A DNA stretch of 64,000 bases from a bacterium (GTDB lineage: Bacteria; Bacillota; Bacilli; Lactobacillales; Streptococcaceae): the NCBI GenBank assembly GCA_905221295.1, contig CAJNCP010000003.1:62001-126000 (forward strand), in the 5' to 3' direction. A program made the position numbers and the translations under genes. The notes under the pieces are model-generated. The model made no database searches. It was given only the letters and a program-made list of their open reading frames with translations, and was not told where the DNA came from. Shown here piece after piece: positions 1 to 9,485 of the stretch (within the stretch, counting starts at the first letter, position 1; each line of letters begins with the position of its first letter).

Positions 1-1411
1 TCATCAGAATACTAGCGATAATACCATTAACTGCGACTGATTTCCCTGATCCCGTCGAACCTGCAACCAGTAGGTGGGGCATCTTGGAAAGGTCAAAGGT
101 GCGAGCAGTTCCATTGACAGCCTTACCCAGAGGAATTTCGAGGAGATTTTCTGGTTTAGTCTGAGACTGTTCCCAGAGCTCACGGAAAGAAACGGTCGCA
201 ATCTCAGAGTTTGGAACCTCAATTCCGACTAGGGATTTTCCAGGTATTGGAGCCTCAATCCGAACATCCTTGGCTGCCAGAGCCAGCGCTAAGTCGTCTG
301 CCAGATTGGAAATGCGGTTAACCCGTACCCCAACGGCTGGCTTGACTTCATATTTTGTAACAGATGGACCGATTTCAGCCCGTTCAACTGTTACCTTGAT
401 ACCAAAACTAGCAAAGGTTTCTTCTAGGATTTTGATATTTTCTCGAACAATCTTCTTTTCCTTGGACTGATCTTTGGGTTTATCTGGTGCAAAGAGTTGC
501 AAGCTTGGCAGTTTGTATTCGAGGGCTTCCTTGGCAGAAAAATCAACCTGCACCTCTTCATCCTCAAAGTCTTCTTCCACATCTGGAACGTCAAAATCAG
601 CTTGAGGGAGGATAATCTCTGGTTCAATCCATTCTTCCTCAGGAATTGGTGGGAGATCGTAGACTGGTACTTCTGATAAGATTTCTCCAGTTTCAGGATC
701 TACAGGGGGAAGCGGTAGTGCATCCTGTTCTTCTTGTTCTCTCTGAATTCTGGCTGCTTCTTCAGCTTCTTGACGAGCCTTCTCTTCTTCTCTCTTGATG
801 AAGCGTTCCTGTTTTCTCTGTTCCTGTTTTTCCATGAAAGATCTAAACTGCGCTCCAATAAAGGCTGCGACATCATAAATAGACCAAGGACTAACCAAGA
901 GTGCCCCAACTAGAATCAAGAGAACTCCAATAAAATACGATCCGATATTGGAGAAAAGAAAAGATATGGGGATATAAAGTCCGACACCAAGTAGGCCTCC
1001 ACCAGCAAAACTAGTCACCCGCATACCAGTAAGGTCCGTCATAACTTGAGACAAGGTCCCTTTTAGAACTGACTGCTCCAAGCCAAATTTCCAGACAAGA
1101 TAAGCCTCAAAAATTAAGAGTAAGCCAGCGAAGATACAGAGAAAACCTGACAGAAGTCCTTCTTGCTTACGGATCCATTTAAATAGAAAAAGATAAATAA
1201 GAAGGGCACCAATGGCCACATAGGCCAAACTTCCGACCAACAGTCGAATGAGATTATAAAGGGTGATACCAGCTGCACCAAGCTTGAGGGCTGCAATAAT
1301 CAACAATAAGGCAATCCCTAAGGAAATCAACATCCTCTGGATAGCCTGTTTTCTTTCAAGTTCTGCTTTAGACGGTCTCCGTCTTGTTTTTGTAGTATTC
1401 TTGTTTGCCAT
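1..1411 (-). CDS. ftsK: DNA translocase FtsK/SpoIIIE, N-terminal part (runs off the window)
   Basis: This reading frame starts at the ATG at 1411 and stays open to base 1, so only about 470 N-terminal residues are present. The N-terminus is basic, then come several hydrophobic membrane helices, then a long acidic, glutamine- and proline-rich linker. The start of the motor domain carries the Walker A motif GSTGSGKS, encoded near 30-60. FtsK-family proteins are membrane-anchored hexameric ATPases that pump chromosomal DNA through the closing septum. The C-terminal Walker B and the gamma DNA-reading domain lie outside the window. The downstream neighbour on the same strand is not visible; upstream lies the fructose operon, separated by a terminator. 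Identification is firm, the truncation is due only to the window edge. Confidence 0.95.
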   Translation of the reverse strand, partial: MANKNTTKTRRRPSKAELERKQAIQRMLISLGIALLLIIAALKLGAAGITLYNLIRLLVGSLAYVAIGALLIYLFLFKWIRKQEGLLSGFLCIFAGLLLIFEAYLVWKFGLEQSVLKGTLSQVMTDLTGMRVTSFAGGGLLGVGLYIPISFLFSNIGSYFIGVLLILVGALLVSPWSIYDVAAFIGAQFRSFMEKQEQRKQERFIKREEEKARQEAEEAARIQREQEEQDALPLPPVDPETGEILSEVPVYDLPPIPEEEWIEPEIILPQADFDVPDVEEDFEDEEVQVDFSAKEALEYKLPSLQLFAPDKPKDQSKEKKIVRENIKILEETFASFGIKVTVERAEIGPSVTKYEVKPAVGVRVNRISNLADDLALALAAKDVRIEAPIPGKSLVGIEVPNSEIATVSFRELWEQSQTKPENLLEIPLGKAVNGTARTFDLSKMPHLLVAGSTGSGKSVAVNGIIASILM

Positions 1412-1450
1412 TCTTCTATTATAACATATTTCACAGCCATTTCGAACAGA

Positions 1451-1483
1451 GAAAAAGATTGCACCACAGGGTACAATCTTTCT
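1451..1483 (-). terminator. intrinsic terminator after fruA
   Basis: On the minus strand a hairpin with arms AAAGATTG and CAATCTTT is followed by a short T-run. It lies directly after the fruA stop and before ftsK, so it should end the fructose operon transcript. Confidence 0.7.
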
Positions 1484-1497
1484 ATTTTGATACTTTT

Positions 1498-3450
1498 TTA
1501 TGCTAATGGTTTACGTAAGTAACCATAAACCACACCACTTACGATTGCTCCTACCAAGACTGAAGCAAGGTAAAGAAGAGCATTTGAAGTGAGGGCGATA
1601 ACGAAGATTCCTCCGTGTGGCGCCATGAGTTTAATTCCAGCAAGACCAACGAGTCCGCCTGCTACTGCAGAACCAAGGATGAAGCTTGGGATAGCACGAG
1701 CTGGGTCAGCGGCACCAAATGGAATCGCTCCCTCAGTGATAAATGACAAGCCCATGATGATGTTTGTCAAACCAGAGTTGCGTTCTTCTTTGGTAAATTT
1801 ATCTTTAAAGAGAAGAGTTGCGACAAAGATAGCAAGTGGTGGCACCATTCCTCCAGCCATAACTGCTGCCATGGCTACAGAACCACCTGAAGAAACAGTT
1901 GCTGCAAGCGTACCTGTACCAAAGACATAGGCCGCTTTATTAACTGGACCACCCATATCAACAGCCATCATTCCACCAAGAACGATACCAAGAAGGACAG
2001 CTGAACCGCCTCCAAGACCGCCTAGGAAGTCATTCATCGCAGTGTTGATTGCTGCCATCGGGATGTTAACAGCTAGCATGACAAATCCTGTTAAGATTGT
2101 TCCAAGAAGTGGCAAGAGAAGGATTGATTTAGCACCTTCAAGTGAACGAGGAACTTTAACGTATTTCTTGATAGCAAGAACCAAGGCACCTGCGATAAAT
2201 CCACCAACAAGGGCACCTAGGAAACCAGATGAAACACCTGCAAGAGTTGAAGTTGCTTCACCACCTGAGGCATAAGGGATTTTACCAAAGGCAAAACCTT
2301 CTTTTGCAATAGCACCAGCCACAAAACCTGCTACCAAACCTGGTTTTTCAGCGATAGAGTAGGCAACATATCCTGCAAAGACTGGAAGCATCAAGCCAAA
2401 GGCAGCACCACCAATTTTCATGAACATAGAAGCGAGCTCATGGTAAGATCCGAGATTGCCAAGACTATCTTGTGGCACACCCAAAGCACCATCAATCAAG
2501 AAAGCAAGGGCAATCATGATACCACCACCGATAACAAATGGCAACATTTGAGATACACCACTCATCAAATGTTTGTAGAAAGCAGCACCAAGGCCTTGTT
2601 TTTCATTAGATGCTGTTGCAGTTTTTGCTCCGTTAGCAGCATGGTAAACTTCAGCATCCCCAGAAAGAGCCAAGTTGATCAATTCTTCTGTCTTACGGAT
2701 ACCGTCTGCAACTGGACGATTAACCAATGGTTTGCCATCGAAACGATCCATCTCAACAGCCTTGTCAGCAGCGATGATAACAGCTTTAGCCTTGCGGATG
2801 TCCTCTGCAGTTAGTTGATTTCCAACACCGCTAGCACCATTGGTTTCAACCTTGATCCCAACACCCATTTCAGCAGCCACTTTTTGAAGGGCTTCTTGAG
2901 CCATGTAAGTGTGAGCGATACCTGTCGTACAAGCTGTAACAGCTACGATAAAGTCGCCAGATTCATTGGCAGGTGCTTGAACAGGCTCCTCAGCTTTTTC
3001 TGAAGCTTGGTCAAAAAGTTCGATAACTTGATCTGCAGATGTTACTTGGCGAAGTTTGTCAGCGAAACCATCTTTCATCAAGTATTGAGACAATTCTGCC
3101 AAGGCTGCTAAGTGAGTATCATTGGCACCTTCCGGAGCTGCAATCATGAAGAAGAGGTCTGTTGGTTGCCCATCCAAGCTCTCATAGTCAACACCCTTGT
3201 TTGACTTTGCAAAGAGAACTGTTGCTTCTTTGACAGCAGAGTTTTTGCTGTGTGGCATAGCGATTCCGTCACCCAAACCAGTGGAAGTTAGAGCTTCACG
3301 CGCTAAGATTCCTTCTTTAAAGGTTTCAAAATCCGTCACATAACCATGATCTACCAAGCTATGAATCATCTCTTCAATAGCTGCTGTTTTTTCAGTTGCC
3401 TGCAAATCCAGCAACATGACATCTTTTCTCAATAGGTCTTGAATTTTCAT
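1498..3450 (-). CDS. fruA: PTS fructose transporter, fused EIIABC
   Basis: This 650-residue permease takes up fructose and phosphorylates it to fructose-1-phosphate at the membrane. Domain order is EIIA (about 1-150), EIIB (about 165-265) and EIIC (about 290-650). The EIIA phosphohistidine is His67 in GIAMPHSK, and the EIIB phosphocysteine is Cys174 in [10 protein letters not shown]. The EIIC part has many hydrophobic helices and glycine-rich segments typical of the fructose/mannitol family. Its ATG overlaps the fruK stop by 4 bases (ATGA), so translation of the two is coupled. It is the last gene of fruR-fruK-fruA and is followed by a terminator. All expected active residues are present and the length is normal for a fused FruA. 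Confidence 0.97.
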   Translation of the reverse strand: MKIQDLLRKDVMLLDLQATEKTAAIEEMIHSLVDHGYVTDFETFKEGILAREALTSTGLGDGIAMPHSKNSAVKEATVLFAKSNKGVDYESLDGQPTDLFFMIAAPEGANDTHLAALAELSQYLMKDGFADKLRQVTSADQVIELFDQASEKAEEPVQAPANESGDFIVAVTACTTGIAHTYMAQEALQKVAAEMGVGIKVETNGASGVGNQLTAEDIRKAKAVIIAADKAVEMDRFDGKPLVNRPVADGIRKTEELINLALSGDAEVYHAANGAKTATASNEKQGLGAAFYKHLMSGVSQMLPFVIGGGIMIALAFLIDGALGVPQDSLGNLGSYHELASMFMKIGGAAFGLMLPVFAGYVAYSIAEKPGLVAGFVAGAIAKEGFAFGKIPYASGGEATSTLAGVSSGFLGALVGGFIAGALVLAIKKYVKVPRSLEGAKSILLLPLLGTILTGFVMLAVNIPMAAINTAMNDFLGGLGGGSAVLLGIVLGGMMAVDMGGPVNKAAYVFGTGTLAATVSSGGSVAMAAVMAGGMVPPLAIFVATLLFKDKFTKEERNSGLTNIIMGLSFITEGAIPFGAADPARAIPSFILGSAVAGGLVGLAGIKLMAPHGGIFVIALTSNALLYLASVLVGAIVSGVVYGYLRKPLA

Positions 3451-4358
3451 CGTTTTTCTACCTCAACTTTTTCATAAGTTTCTTTTATAAATGCTGCAGT
3501 TGCCAAGTCATCAGAGAAAGTAGTTGCTGTCCCACAAGCCACTCCCCATTTGAAGGCCTCTACTGCGTCTTTTGATTTGACAAATTCACCGGTAAATCCA
3601 GCAACCATAGAGTCACCAGCACCAACTGAATTTTTGACCGTTCCCTTGATAGGTTTTGCGAAGTAAGCTCCTTCAGATGTGACAAGGAGGGCACCGTCCC
3701 CAGCCATGGAGATGATAACGTTTTGGGCACCTTTAGCTAACAATTCTCGAGCATATTTCTCGATTTCATCTAAACTTTCGAGTTTCACTCCAAAGATAGC
3801 TCCAAGTTCGTGATTGTTTGGTTTAACCAAAAGTGGCTGGTAGTCTAAACTATCAATCAAGGTTTGTCCTTCAAAGTCACAAACCACTTGCGCACCAGTC
3901 TGGCGTGTCAATGCAATCAAATCCTTATAGATAACATTGCCCAGGTTCTTAGCACTTGAACCCGCAAACACAACCGTATCTTCTGCTGTCAAACTAGATA
4001 AAATAGCTTTCAATTCTTCTAGCTGAGCCGGTTCCACATTTGGACCCGTTCCGTTAATTTCTGTTTCTTGGTCTGCTTTAATCTTGACATTGATGCGAGT
4101 ATCTTCTGCCACTTGAACAAATCGAGTTTCGATTTCTTCCTCTAGCAGAGTATCTGTGATAAATTTACCAGTAAAGCCTCCGATAAATCCAGTCGCTGTA
4201 TTTGGAATACCCAAGCGTTTCAAAACACGACTGACATTGATTCCTTTTCCACCAGCAAACTTATCATCACTGTCCATACGATTGACACTACCGACTTGGA
4301 CTTGGTCCAAGCGAACGATATAGTCAATGGATGGATTGAGTGTGACTGTATAAATCAT
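3447..4358 (-). CDS. fruK: 1-phosphofructokinase
   Basis: This 303-residue PfkB-family sugar kinase converts fructose-1-phosphate, the product of FruA, to fructose-1,6-bisphosphate. The N-terminus TLNPSIDYIV and the glycine-rich GGKGINVSR motif are diagnostic of the FruK/LacC branch. The C-terminal GAGDSMVAG motif holds the catalytic aspartate and the anion hole. It overlaps fruR upstream and fruA downstream by 4 bases each, a tight operon. It is called fruB or fruK in different streptococcal annotations. There is no sign of damage. Confidence 0.97.
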   Translation of the reverse strand: MIYTVTLNPSIDYIVRLDQVQVGSVNRMDSDDKFAGGKGINVSRVLKRLGIPNTATGFIGGFTGKFITDTLLEEEIETRFVQVAEDTRINVKIKADQETEINGTGPNVEPAQLEELKAILSSLTAEDTVVFAGSSAKNLGNVIYKDLIALTRQTGAQVVCDFEGQTLIDSLDYQPLLVKPNNHELGAIFGVKLESLDEIEKYARELLAKGAQNVIISMAGDGALLVTSEGAYFAKPIKGTVKNSVGAGDSMVAGFTGEFVKSKDAVEAFKWGVACGTATTFSDDLATAAFIKETYEKVEVEKR

Positions 4359-5095
4359 ACTTCGATTACCTCCGTTTTCTTCTTAATAGCCTGCAAGAGC
4401 TCATGCCCTTGACTTGTGATGACAATAGCGCGTTTAAGTGGTGCTACCTTGGCAAAGCAAGTTTGACCAATCTTAGACGAATCGACCAAGACATAGGTTT
4501 GTTTGGCATTCTCCAAAATAGCACGTTTCACAGCTCCCTCCTCCATATCTGGAGTCGTATAATAACCATCGTCGACACCGTTCATCCCGATAAAGGCACG
4601 GTCAAAGTGCAATTGATTGATTTGATTAAGAGCAACACCACCGATACATGCATCTGTTGCCATCTTGACACTTCCTCCAACCATGACAGTTGGAATCTGT
4701 TTTTCAACCAACTGAACCGCATGGTGAATGGAGTTGGTCACAACTGTGATATTCTTATTAACCAATTCCTTGATCAAAAAAGCAGTTGTCGTTCCAGCAT
4801 CGATAAAGATGACATCTTTTTCCTTGATAAGAGAGGCCGCCTTCTGAGCTAGCAACTTCTTCTCTTGAAGGTTTTTGACAGATTTTTCTTGGATGGTTTC
4901 TTCTTCCCGCAAGGAGTGGGGCAATTCTGCACCACCATGTACACGGCGAAGCTTGTTTTCCGCCTCCAACTCATCCAAATCTCTTCGTACCGTTGATTCT
5001 GATGTTTCTAATAGACTGACCAATTTTTCTAGGGAAACTACATGATGTTGATTTAACTCCTCTAAAATCAGTTGCTTCCGCTCAGTTTTTAACAC
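4355..5095 (-). CDS. fruR: DeoR-family repressor of the fructose operon
   Basis: This transcription factor of about 246 residues has an N-terminal winged helix-turn-helix (SLEKLVSLLETSESTVRRDLDEL, residues about 20-45) and a DeoR-type sensor domain. The sensor contains the DAGTTT and VTNS phosphosugar-binding motifs. Family members release DNA when a sugar phosphate, here probably fructose-1-phosphate, is bound. Two starts are possible, TTG at 5098 and GTG at 5095. I prefer the GTG because AGGAGG (5103-5108) is then 7 bases upstream. It is the first gene of fruR-fruK-fruA, so it is probably autoregulated. Confidence 0.93.
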   Translation of the reverse strand: MLKTERKQLILEELNQHHVVSLEKLVSLLETSESTVRRDLDELEAENKLRRVHGGAELPHSLREEETIQEKSVKNLQEKKLLAQKAASLIKEKDVIFIDAGTTTAFLIKELVNKNITVVTNSIHHAVQLVEKQIPTVMVGGSVKMATDACIGGVALNQINQLHFDRAFIGMNGVDDGYYTTPDMEEGAVKRAILENAKQTYVLVDSSKIGQTCFAKVAPLKRAIVITSQGHELLQAIKKKTEVIEV

Positions 5096-5107
5096 CAAAT
5101 CACCTCC

Positions 5108-5121
5108 TGTTATCGTTTACA
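5108..5121 (-). promoter_or_regulatory. CcpA cre site upstream of fruR
   Basis: The minus-strand sequence TGTAAACGATAACA fits the cre consensus TGNAANCGNWNNCA at every fixed position. It lies between the fruR -10 and the ribosome binding site, where CcpA bound with HPr-Ser-P would block transcription. This indicates catabolite repression of the fructose operon by preferred sugars. Confidence 0.8.
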
Positions 5122-5127
5122 CTAATT

Positions 5128-5155
5128 ATTCTAGCACAATTTCCGGCAAAGTCAA
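5128..5155 (-). promoter_or_regulatory. fruRKA promoter
   Basis: The minus strand has -35 TTGACT (5150-5155), a 16-base spacer and -10 TAGAAT (5128-5133). It lies about 35 bases upstream of the fruR start, just before the cre site. Confidence 0.75.
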
Positions 5156-5212
5156 GCATTTTTTATCATTTTCTTTCAAAAACTATCATTTTTGCCAATT
5201 CTGGAATTTTTA

Positions 5213-5241
5213 TTGCAAGATGAAGCGCTTTATGGTAGACT
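5213..5241 (+). promoter_or_regulatory. tRNA-Ser promoter
   Basis: TTGCAA (5213-5218), a 17-base spacer and TAGACT (5236-5241) lie just before the tRNA-Ser gene. Confidence 0.6.
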
Positions 5242-5256
5242 ATTTTAGTAAGCATT

Positions 5257-5344
5257 GGAAGATTACTCAAGAGGCTTAAGAGGCCGTGTTGGAAACGCGG
5301 TAGGCGTGTAACAGCGTGCGTGGGTTCGAATCCCATGTCTTCCG
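5257..5344 (+). tRNA. tRNA-Ser(GGA)
   Basis: This is an 88-base class II tRNA with a long variable arm. The 7-bp acceptor pairs GGAAGAT with GTCTTCC, and the discriminator base is G. The anticodon stem CCGTG/CGCGG closes the loop TTGGAAA, giving anticodon GGA for UCC/UCU serine codons. The T arm contains GGTTCGAATCC. CCA is not encoded. It stands alone and faces away from the fructose operon. Confidence 0.96.
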
Positions 5345-5360
5345 TAGAAAAACCAAGTGA

Positions 5361-5424
5361 TATACTCCCCTTATGGCGGACAGTGAAGAGGCTACGACTC
5401 ACTAGAAACGATAGGGGAGTTTTC
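5361..5424 (+). terminator. nested hairpin after tRNA-Ser, weak terminator
   Basis: Outer arms ACTCCCC (5364-5370) and GGGGAGT (5414-5420) enclose a second small stem AGTGA/TCACT. Only three or four T residues follow. It is in the right place to end the tRNA-Ser transcript, but the long structured loop is unusual for a simple terminator. Confidence 0.45.
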
Positions 5425-5665
5425 ATATCCTCAAAAAAGCCAACATCTGTGCAGACTATGCTAAAAGAAGCTTATATCTATGATAGGTTATAGTAAAGCA
5501 AGAGGAGAATGCTGTCCCTAGAAAATCATATTATCATCATACTGGTAACTTCAAATAATAAGTCGTTGGTCTTTATCCTGCTAGGAAAATCCCTGTAACA
5601 TTATTAAGAAATACAAACCTACACCTTCAACCTTACAAACTACTAGAATCCTTATTTCCTTGAAT
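5425..5665. other. intergenic stretch without recognisable gene
   Basis: I see no coding frame of credible length with a ribosome binding site, no repeat and no RNA gene in this 240-base stretch between the tRNA-Ser hairpin and the permease terminator. Confidence 0.6.
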
Positions 5666-5699
5666 ATAAAAAGGAGAGAATCACCATGATTCTCTCCTA
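5666..5699 (-). terminator. intrinsic terminator after amino-acid permease
   Basis: A perfect 11-bp stem with arms GGAGAGAATCA (5673-5683) and TGATTCTCTCC (5687-5697) has a 3-base loop. On the minus strand it is followed by TTTTTAT. Confidence 0.85.
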
Positions 5700-5741
5700 A
5701 ATCTGACTTTTCGTTAACTGACTTCAGTTGATAAAAAGCCT

Positions 5742-7106
5742 TTATTTTCTAAATTTCCACTGGCTATAAATCCCAAAAACAAGAATCCAGATGGCCGAAC
5801 CAACTGCCCCCATGAAAGTAGATTCTTGCAAAAAGAGAGTAATAAAAACAAAGATGAAAAAGAGGATGGTTAGGGGATTGAGCAAGCGATACTGAGGCAT
5901 GAGGTAGCCGTCAGCCATGAAGTCTTGTGACTTGCGGTATTTGAGATGAGCCACCATGATCAAGATATAAATCGCGATGTAAACACCTGATGAGGACGCC
6001 GTAATCAAAGCAAAAGCATCTGAAACGCCTGGCAAAACATTGATAAAGGCAGCCAGAGCAATCAAGATTGCTGAGGCAATAATGGCATTTTGCGGAACAT
6101 TATGGCGAGAAAGAGTATCTGCCTTGATTGCTTTTAAGAATCGATTGGGCGAATCATGGGCAATCTGGTAGAGGTGTCGCCCTGTTGAATAGAGGGTTGA
6201 GTTAAGTGCAGACGCTGCTGAGGTCAAGACAACAAAGTTAATCAAAGCCGCTGCCCACTTGATACCTGCCAGTTCAAAAACCGTTACAAATGGTGAATCC
6301 GAAGAAGCAAGTTCTCTCCAGGGAATGATAGACATAATGGCCAATAGGGCTCCACCATAGAAGAAGACGATTCGGAGAGGAATTTCTTTAACTGCTTTTG
6401 GCAAAACCTGACGAGGATTCTTGGTTTCAGAAGTTGTCACTCCGATAAATTCAATCATCAGATAGGCAAAAAATACCATTTGAAAGGCCATGACAAAGTT
6501 CATGACTCCGTTTGGGAAAAGAGAGAACTGGTCGCTGATGTTTGCCAAACTCGCAGCACCATATGGTGTTTCAAATCCTGTCAAGATCATAAAGACCCCT
6601 GTTGCAATCATAGCTAAAATAGCCACAATCTTAACCATAGCAAACCAAAACTCGACTTCTCCAAAGAGCTTAACTGCAATCAGATTGACCAAGGCCAAAA
6701 TCGTTAAAAAGACAATCTGAATCAACCAACTAGGCCAGCTAGGAAACCAAAACTGAACATAATGCGAGATCGCAGTGATTTCTGCCATACCGATAAAGAC
6801 GACAGACAACCAATAAGACCAAACTGAGAAATAACCCCAGCCTTTCCCCAAATGACGGGTGATAAAGTTGATAAAGGTATGTTGTTCTGGATCCTGGTAG
6901 AGCATCTCTCCAACAGCTCTCATCATCAAAAACATAAAGGCTCCTGTAATCATGTAAATCAGGATGATAGAAGGGCCTGTCAGGCTGATAGAGCGACCGG
7001 CACCTAGGAAAAGACCTGTTCCGATTGTTCCCGCAATAGCCATCACCTGAACATGACGATTGGTTAGACCACGTTCCATCTTATTTTTTTTCTCATTTTC
7101 ACTCAT
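5742..7106 (-). CDS. amino-acid permease, CycA-like (APC superfamily)
   Basis: This is a 12-helix amino-acid/proton symporter of the AAT family. The N-terminal LTNRHVQVMAIAGTIGTGLF motif and the following GPSIILIYMI segment closely resemble the D-serine/D-alanine/glycine transporter CycA. The exact substrate cannot be fixed from sequence. I place the start at the ATG at 7106, preceded by AGGAGA (7111-7116). An upstream TTG at 7127 would add seven residues but has no ribosome binding site. The gene stands alone between two terminators. The length of about 454 residues is normal for the family. Confidence 0.88.
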   Translation of the reverse strand: MSENEKKNKMERGLTNRHVQVMAIAGTIGTGLFLGAGRSISLTGPSIILIYMITGAFMFLMMRAVGEMLYQDPEQHTFINFITRHLGKGWGYFSVWSYWLSVVFIGMAEITAISHYVQFWFPSWPSWLIQIVFLTILALVNLIAVKLFGEVEFWFAMVKIVAILAMIATGVFMILTGFETPYGAASLANISDQFSLFPNGVMNFVMAFQMVFFAYLMIEFIGVTTSETKNPRQVLPKAVKEIPLRIVFFYGGALLAIMSIIPWRELASSDSPFVTVFELAGIKWAAALINFVVLTSAASALNSTLYSTGRHLYQIAHDSPNRFLKAIKADTLSRHNVPQNAIIASAILIALAAFINVLPGVSDAFALITASSSGVYIAIYILIMVAHLKYRKSQDFMADGYLMPQYRLLNPLTILFFIFVFITLFLQESTFMGAVGSAIWILVFGIYSQWKFRK

Positions 7107-7130
7107 ATAGTCTCCTATTTTATTCAAAAA

Positions 7131-7176
7131 ACCAAAAAGGAGTTGAGCAAGGCAAAGCCTCTACTACTCCTTTTTC
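7131..7176 (-). terminator. terminator after greA
   Basis: Arms AAAAAGGAGT (7134-7143) and ACTCCTTTTT (7166-7175) form a stem around an inner AGGC/GCCT stem. On the minus strand the T-rich tail TTTTTGGTTTTTT follows. It separates greA from the permease and could act in both directions. Confidence 0.75.
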
Positions 7177-7183
7177 ATTCTAT

Positions 7184-7666
7184 TTAGGCTGTTTTTTCAA
7201 CCTTTAAGATTTTGACATCATAGCTACCAACTGGTGTTTCAATCGTTGCAGTATCACCAGTCTTCTTGCCAATTAGAGCACGGCCAATCGGACTTTCATT
7301 TGATACTTTACCAGCAAAAGCATCTGCACCTGCAGAACCGACGATGATGTAGACCTCTTCTTCGTCTTCACCGACTTCTTGGATTGTTACTGTTTTACCG
7401 ATTGCTACCTCATCTTGGGCAACTGCATCGCTATTAACAATTTCAGCATAGCGAATTTTTGTTTCTAGACTTGAAATTTGTCCTTCAACAAAAGCTTGTT
7501 CATCTTTCGCTGCTTCATACTCACTATTTTCTGAAAGGTCTCCATAGGAACGAGCAATCTTGATACGCTCTACGACTTCAGGACGTCGAACGAGTTTCAA
7601 CTCCTCTAATTCTTTTTCTAGTTTTTCCTTTTCTTCAAGGGTCATTGGGTAAGTTTTTTCTGCCAT
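7184..7666 (-). CDS. greA: transcription elongation factor GreA
   Basis: This 160-residue protein rescues backtracked RNA polymerase by stimulating cleavage of the nascent RNA 3' end. The N-terminal antiparallel coiled coil contains the tip residues of the family ([18 protein letters not shown], about residues 40-57), including the acidic D/E pair needed for cleavage. The C-terminal FKBP-like domain ends with [12 protein letters not shown]. Length and motifs are standard. It lies downstream of mltG with a 62-base gap, the same pairing known from pneumococcus. Confidence 0.97.
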   Translation of the reverse strand: MAEKTYPMTLEEKEKLEKELEELKLVRRPEVVERIKIARSYGDLSENSEYEAAKDEQAFVEGQISSLETKIRYAEIVNSDAVAQDEVAIGKTVTIQEVGEDEEEVYIIVGSAGADAFAGKVSNESPIGRALIGKKTGDTATIETPVGSYDVKILKVEKTA

Positions 7667-7728
7667 TTTTTTAACTTTCTTTTCTATTTACTTTTTTAAA
7701 ACAAAATTATGTGGAAAACCACATAATT

Positions 7729-9396
7729 TTAGTTTGAACTACTTGCTTGAGGTAACTTGCTATTGATATGCTCTGCAACGTTTTGATCATGTTCTTCTTT
7801 TGTTGTTGCAAAGTATACTTTACCGTCTTCAACATTGGCTACAAAGTACAAGTACTCACTCTTTGTCTGGTTTACACTTGCTTCAATCGCATCCGAACTT
7901 GGGCTATCAACCGGTCCAGGCATGAGGCCAAGGTGTGTGTAAACATTGTATGGTGAATCAATCGTTGTATCAATTCCAGCGTCATCTGCTAAACTAATCT
8001 TTTGACCAAGTTTTCCTTGAGCATATAGGATAGCGATATTACTTTGAAGTGGCATACCGGCATTCAAGCGGTTATAGAAGACACCTGCGATTTTCTTGCG
8101 GTCTTCGGTCTTAGCTCCTTCTTTTTCGACAAGAGAAGCAATGCTGAGCAATTCATTAACTGTAAGATTCTTTTCTTTGATCGTAGCGTAATATGGTGAC
8201 ATAGCCTTATCCATGGCAGCTACCATCTCATCAATCAAACTTTCAACGGTTGTGCTGTTTTTAATGGTATAGGTAGCTGGGAAAAGGTAACCTTCAAGAC
8301 GATAACGAACGCCACTGTCTTTTGTTGGAAGACTTCCAAGTAGGTTTGGATACTTGGCTACTAATTGTGAGATAAAGGTCTCATCTTGAGCTTTTGCCAA
8401 GAAAGCATCCGCAGTAAGAGGTTCTTTAAATTCACCTTGAAGTTGTCCTACTGTTTGAGCGATTTGCTCTAATGTATAGCCTTCTGGAATTGTCAAGTTT
8501 GCAAGAACAGGTTCCTGAGCTTCAGGAGTCCCACCTTTTTCCAATTCTTGAATCAACTCATCCGTACTCATACTCTTCTTCAAGTTGTAATAACCTGACT
8601 TCAAGTTAGCATGGCTATAGTATTTAGCATAAAGGCTAAAGATAAGTCCATGTTTTACCAAACCAGATTTTTCCAAAGTGCTCCCAATTTCTTGAATATT
8701 TGCACCGTCTTGGATTTGAACCGTTACGTAGTCCTTAGAGCTCGCATCCACAGGTTTCAAGGAATCTTGAACGTAATCATAACCAAAGTAACCACCAACT
8801 GCCACAAGAACTAGGAATACTAGGAAAGTTAGCAAGCAACCTTTGGCTTTTGATTTCTTCTTTTTCTTAGCAGGTTTTACTCCTTCACGACGACTACGAC
8901 TTGGAAGATCAGTTTGAACATCAGTAGCTTCAGATGAGGCTGTTTCTTCATTTCCCATAAGAGAAGAAACAGCTTCTTCTACCTTATCCGCAGTCTTATA
9001 CGAAACGGCTATCCTTGTCGTTACTTCATTAAAAGCTTTTTCGTCTTTTTTAGGCTCTACAGCTTCAACCCTAGTCGGAGTAACTTCTTCCGTCTCTGAA
9101 TCTTCCTGTTTCAGTTCCACTATTTCACTTGGTTCAGAATCTTTACGTGGCAATACAGTTGGAGCTTTTTTTAGAACATCCTCTATAGAAGCTAAAGAAT
9201 CGTCAATCGCATTCTCAGCCGAATCCTCTATTTCCAAATCAGAAAAAGTAGAAGGAGTATCATTCTCGATAGGGGGAATGAAAGTCGTAGCATCTCCTTC
9301 TCCAGCTAACCGTTCTCTTTCCCGTGCTCTCTCTAAGTCACGTAGAATCTGCTCTTTAAAACTTAATTTTTCTGTATCTCTTTGTTTTTCAGTCAA
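7729..9396 (-). CDS. mltG: endolytic murein transglycosylase MltG
   Basis: This 555-residue membrane protein cuts nascent glycan strands and works with the peripheral peptidoglycan machinery. It has a long, acidic, low-complexity cytoplasmic N-terminus (about 1-180), a basic KPAKKKKKSKAKG stretch, one membrane helix (about 184-206), and an extracellular LysM-like plus YceG domain. The catalytic glutamate is Glu424 in ASLVEKEGA. The long cytoplasmic extension is characteristic of streptococcal MltG. The promoter lies directly upstream. The gene precedes greA on the same strand. In pneumococcus mltG is conditionally essential; that is family knowledge, not seen here. Confidence 0.95.
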   Translation of the reverse strand: MTEKQRDTEKLSFKEQILRDLERARERERLAGEGDATTFIPPIENDTPSTFSDLEIEDSAENAIDDSLASIEDVLKKAPTVLPRKDSEPSEIVELKQEDSETEEVTPTRVEAVEPKKDEKAFNEVTTRIAVSYKTADKVEEAVSSLMGNEETASSEATDVQTDLPSRSRREGVKPAKKKKKSKAKGCLLTFLVFLVLVAVGGYFGYDYVQDSLKPVDASSKDYVTVQIQDGANIQEIGSTLEKSGLVKHGLIFSLYAKYYSHANLKSGYYNLKKSMSTDELIQELEKGGTPEAQEPVLANLTIPEGYTLEQIAQTVGQLQGEFKEPLTADAFLAKAQDETFISQLVAKYPNLLGSLPTKDSGVRYRLEGYLFPATYTIKNSTTVESLIDEMVAAMDKAMSPYYATIKEKNLTVNELLSIASLVEKEGAKTEDRKKIAGVFYNRLNAGMPLQSNIAILYAQGKLGQKISLADDAGIDTTIDSPYNVYTHLGLMPGPVDSPSSDAIEASVNQTKSEYLYFVANVEDGKVYFATTKEEHDQNVAEHINSKLPQASSSN

Positions 9397-9427
9397 AAGC
9401 TTTACCTCCTTGTTGACAATCCATAAT

Positions 9428-9456
9428 ATTATATCTCAAAAGTCGCAGAAAAGCAA
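9428..9456 (-). promoter_or_regulatory. mltG promoter
   Basis: Minus strand: -35 TTGCTT (9451-9456), 17-base spacer, -10 TATAAT (9428-9433), about 32 bases before the mltG ATG. Confidence 0.7.
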
Positions 9457-9485
9457 CAAAACATGCCTTCCAATGACGGCGATTC

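Noticed and set aside
1589-3003. Several plus-strand open frames across the fruA gene
   Set aside because: They are shadows of fruA in other frames, have no ribosome binding sites and no protein-like composition.
5361-5424. PreQ1-II riboswitch behind tRNA-Ser
   Set aside because: The conserved sequence blocks of that riboswitch are absent and no queuosine gene follows.
5166-5426. 86-codon minus-strand frame over the tRNA-Ser
   Set aside because: It runs through the tRNA gene and its promoter; not coding.
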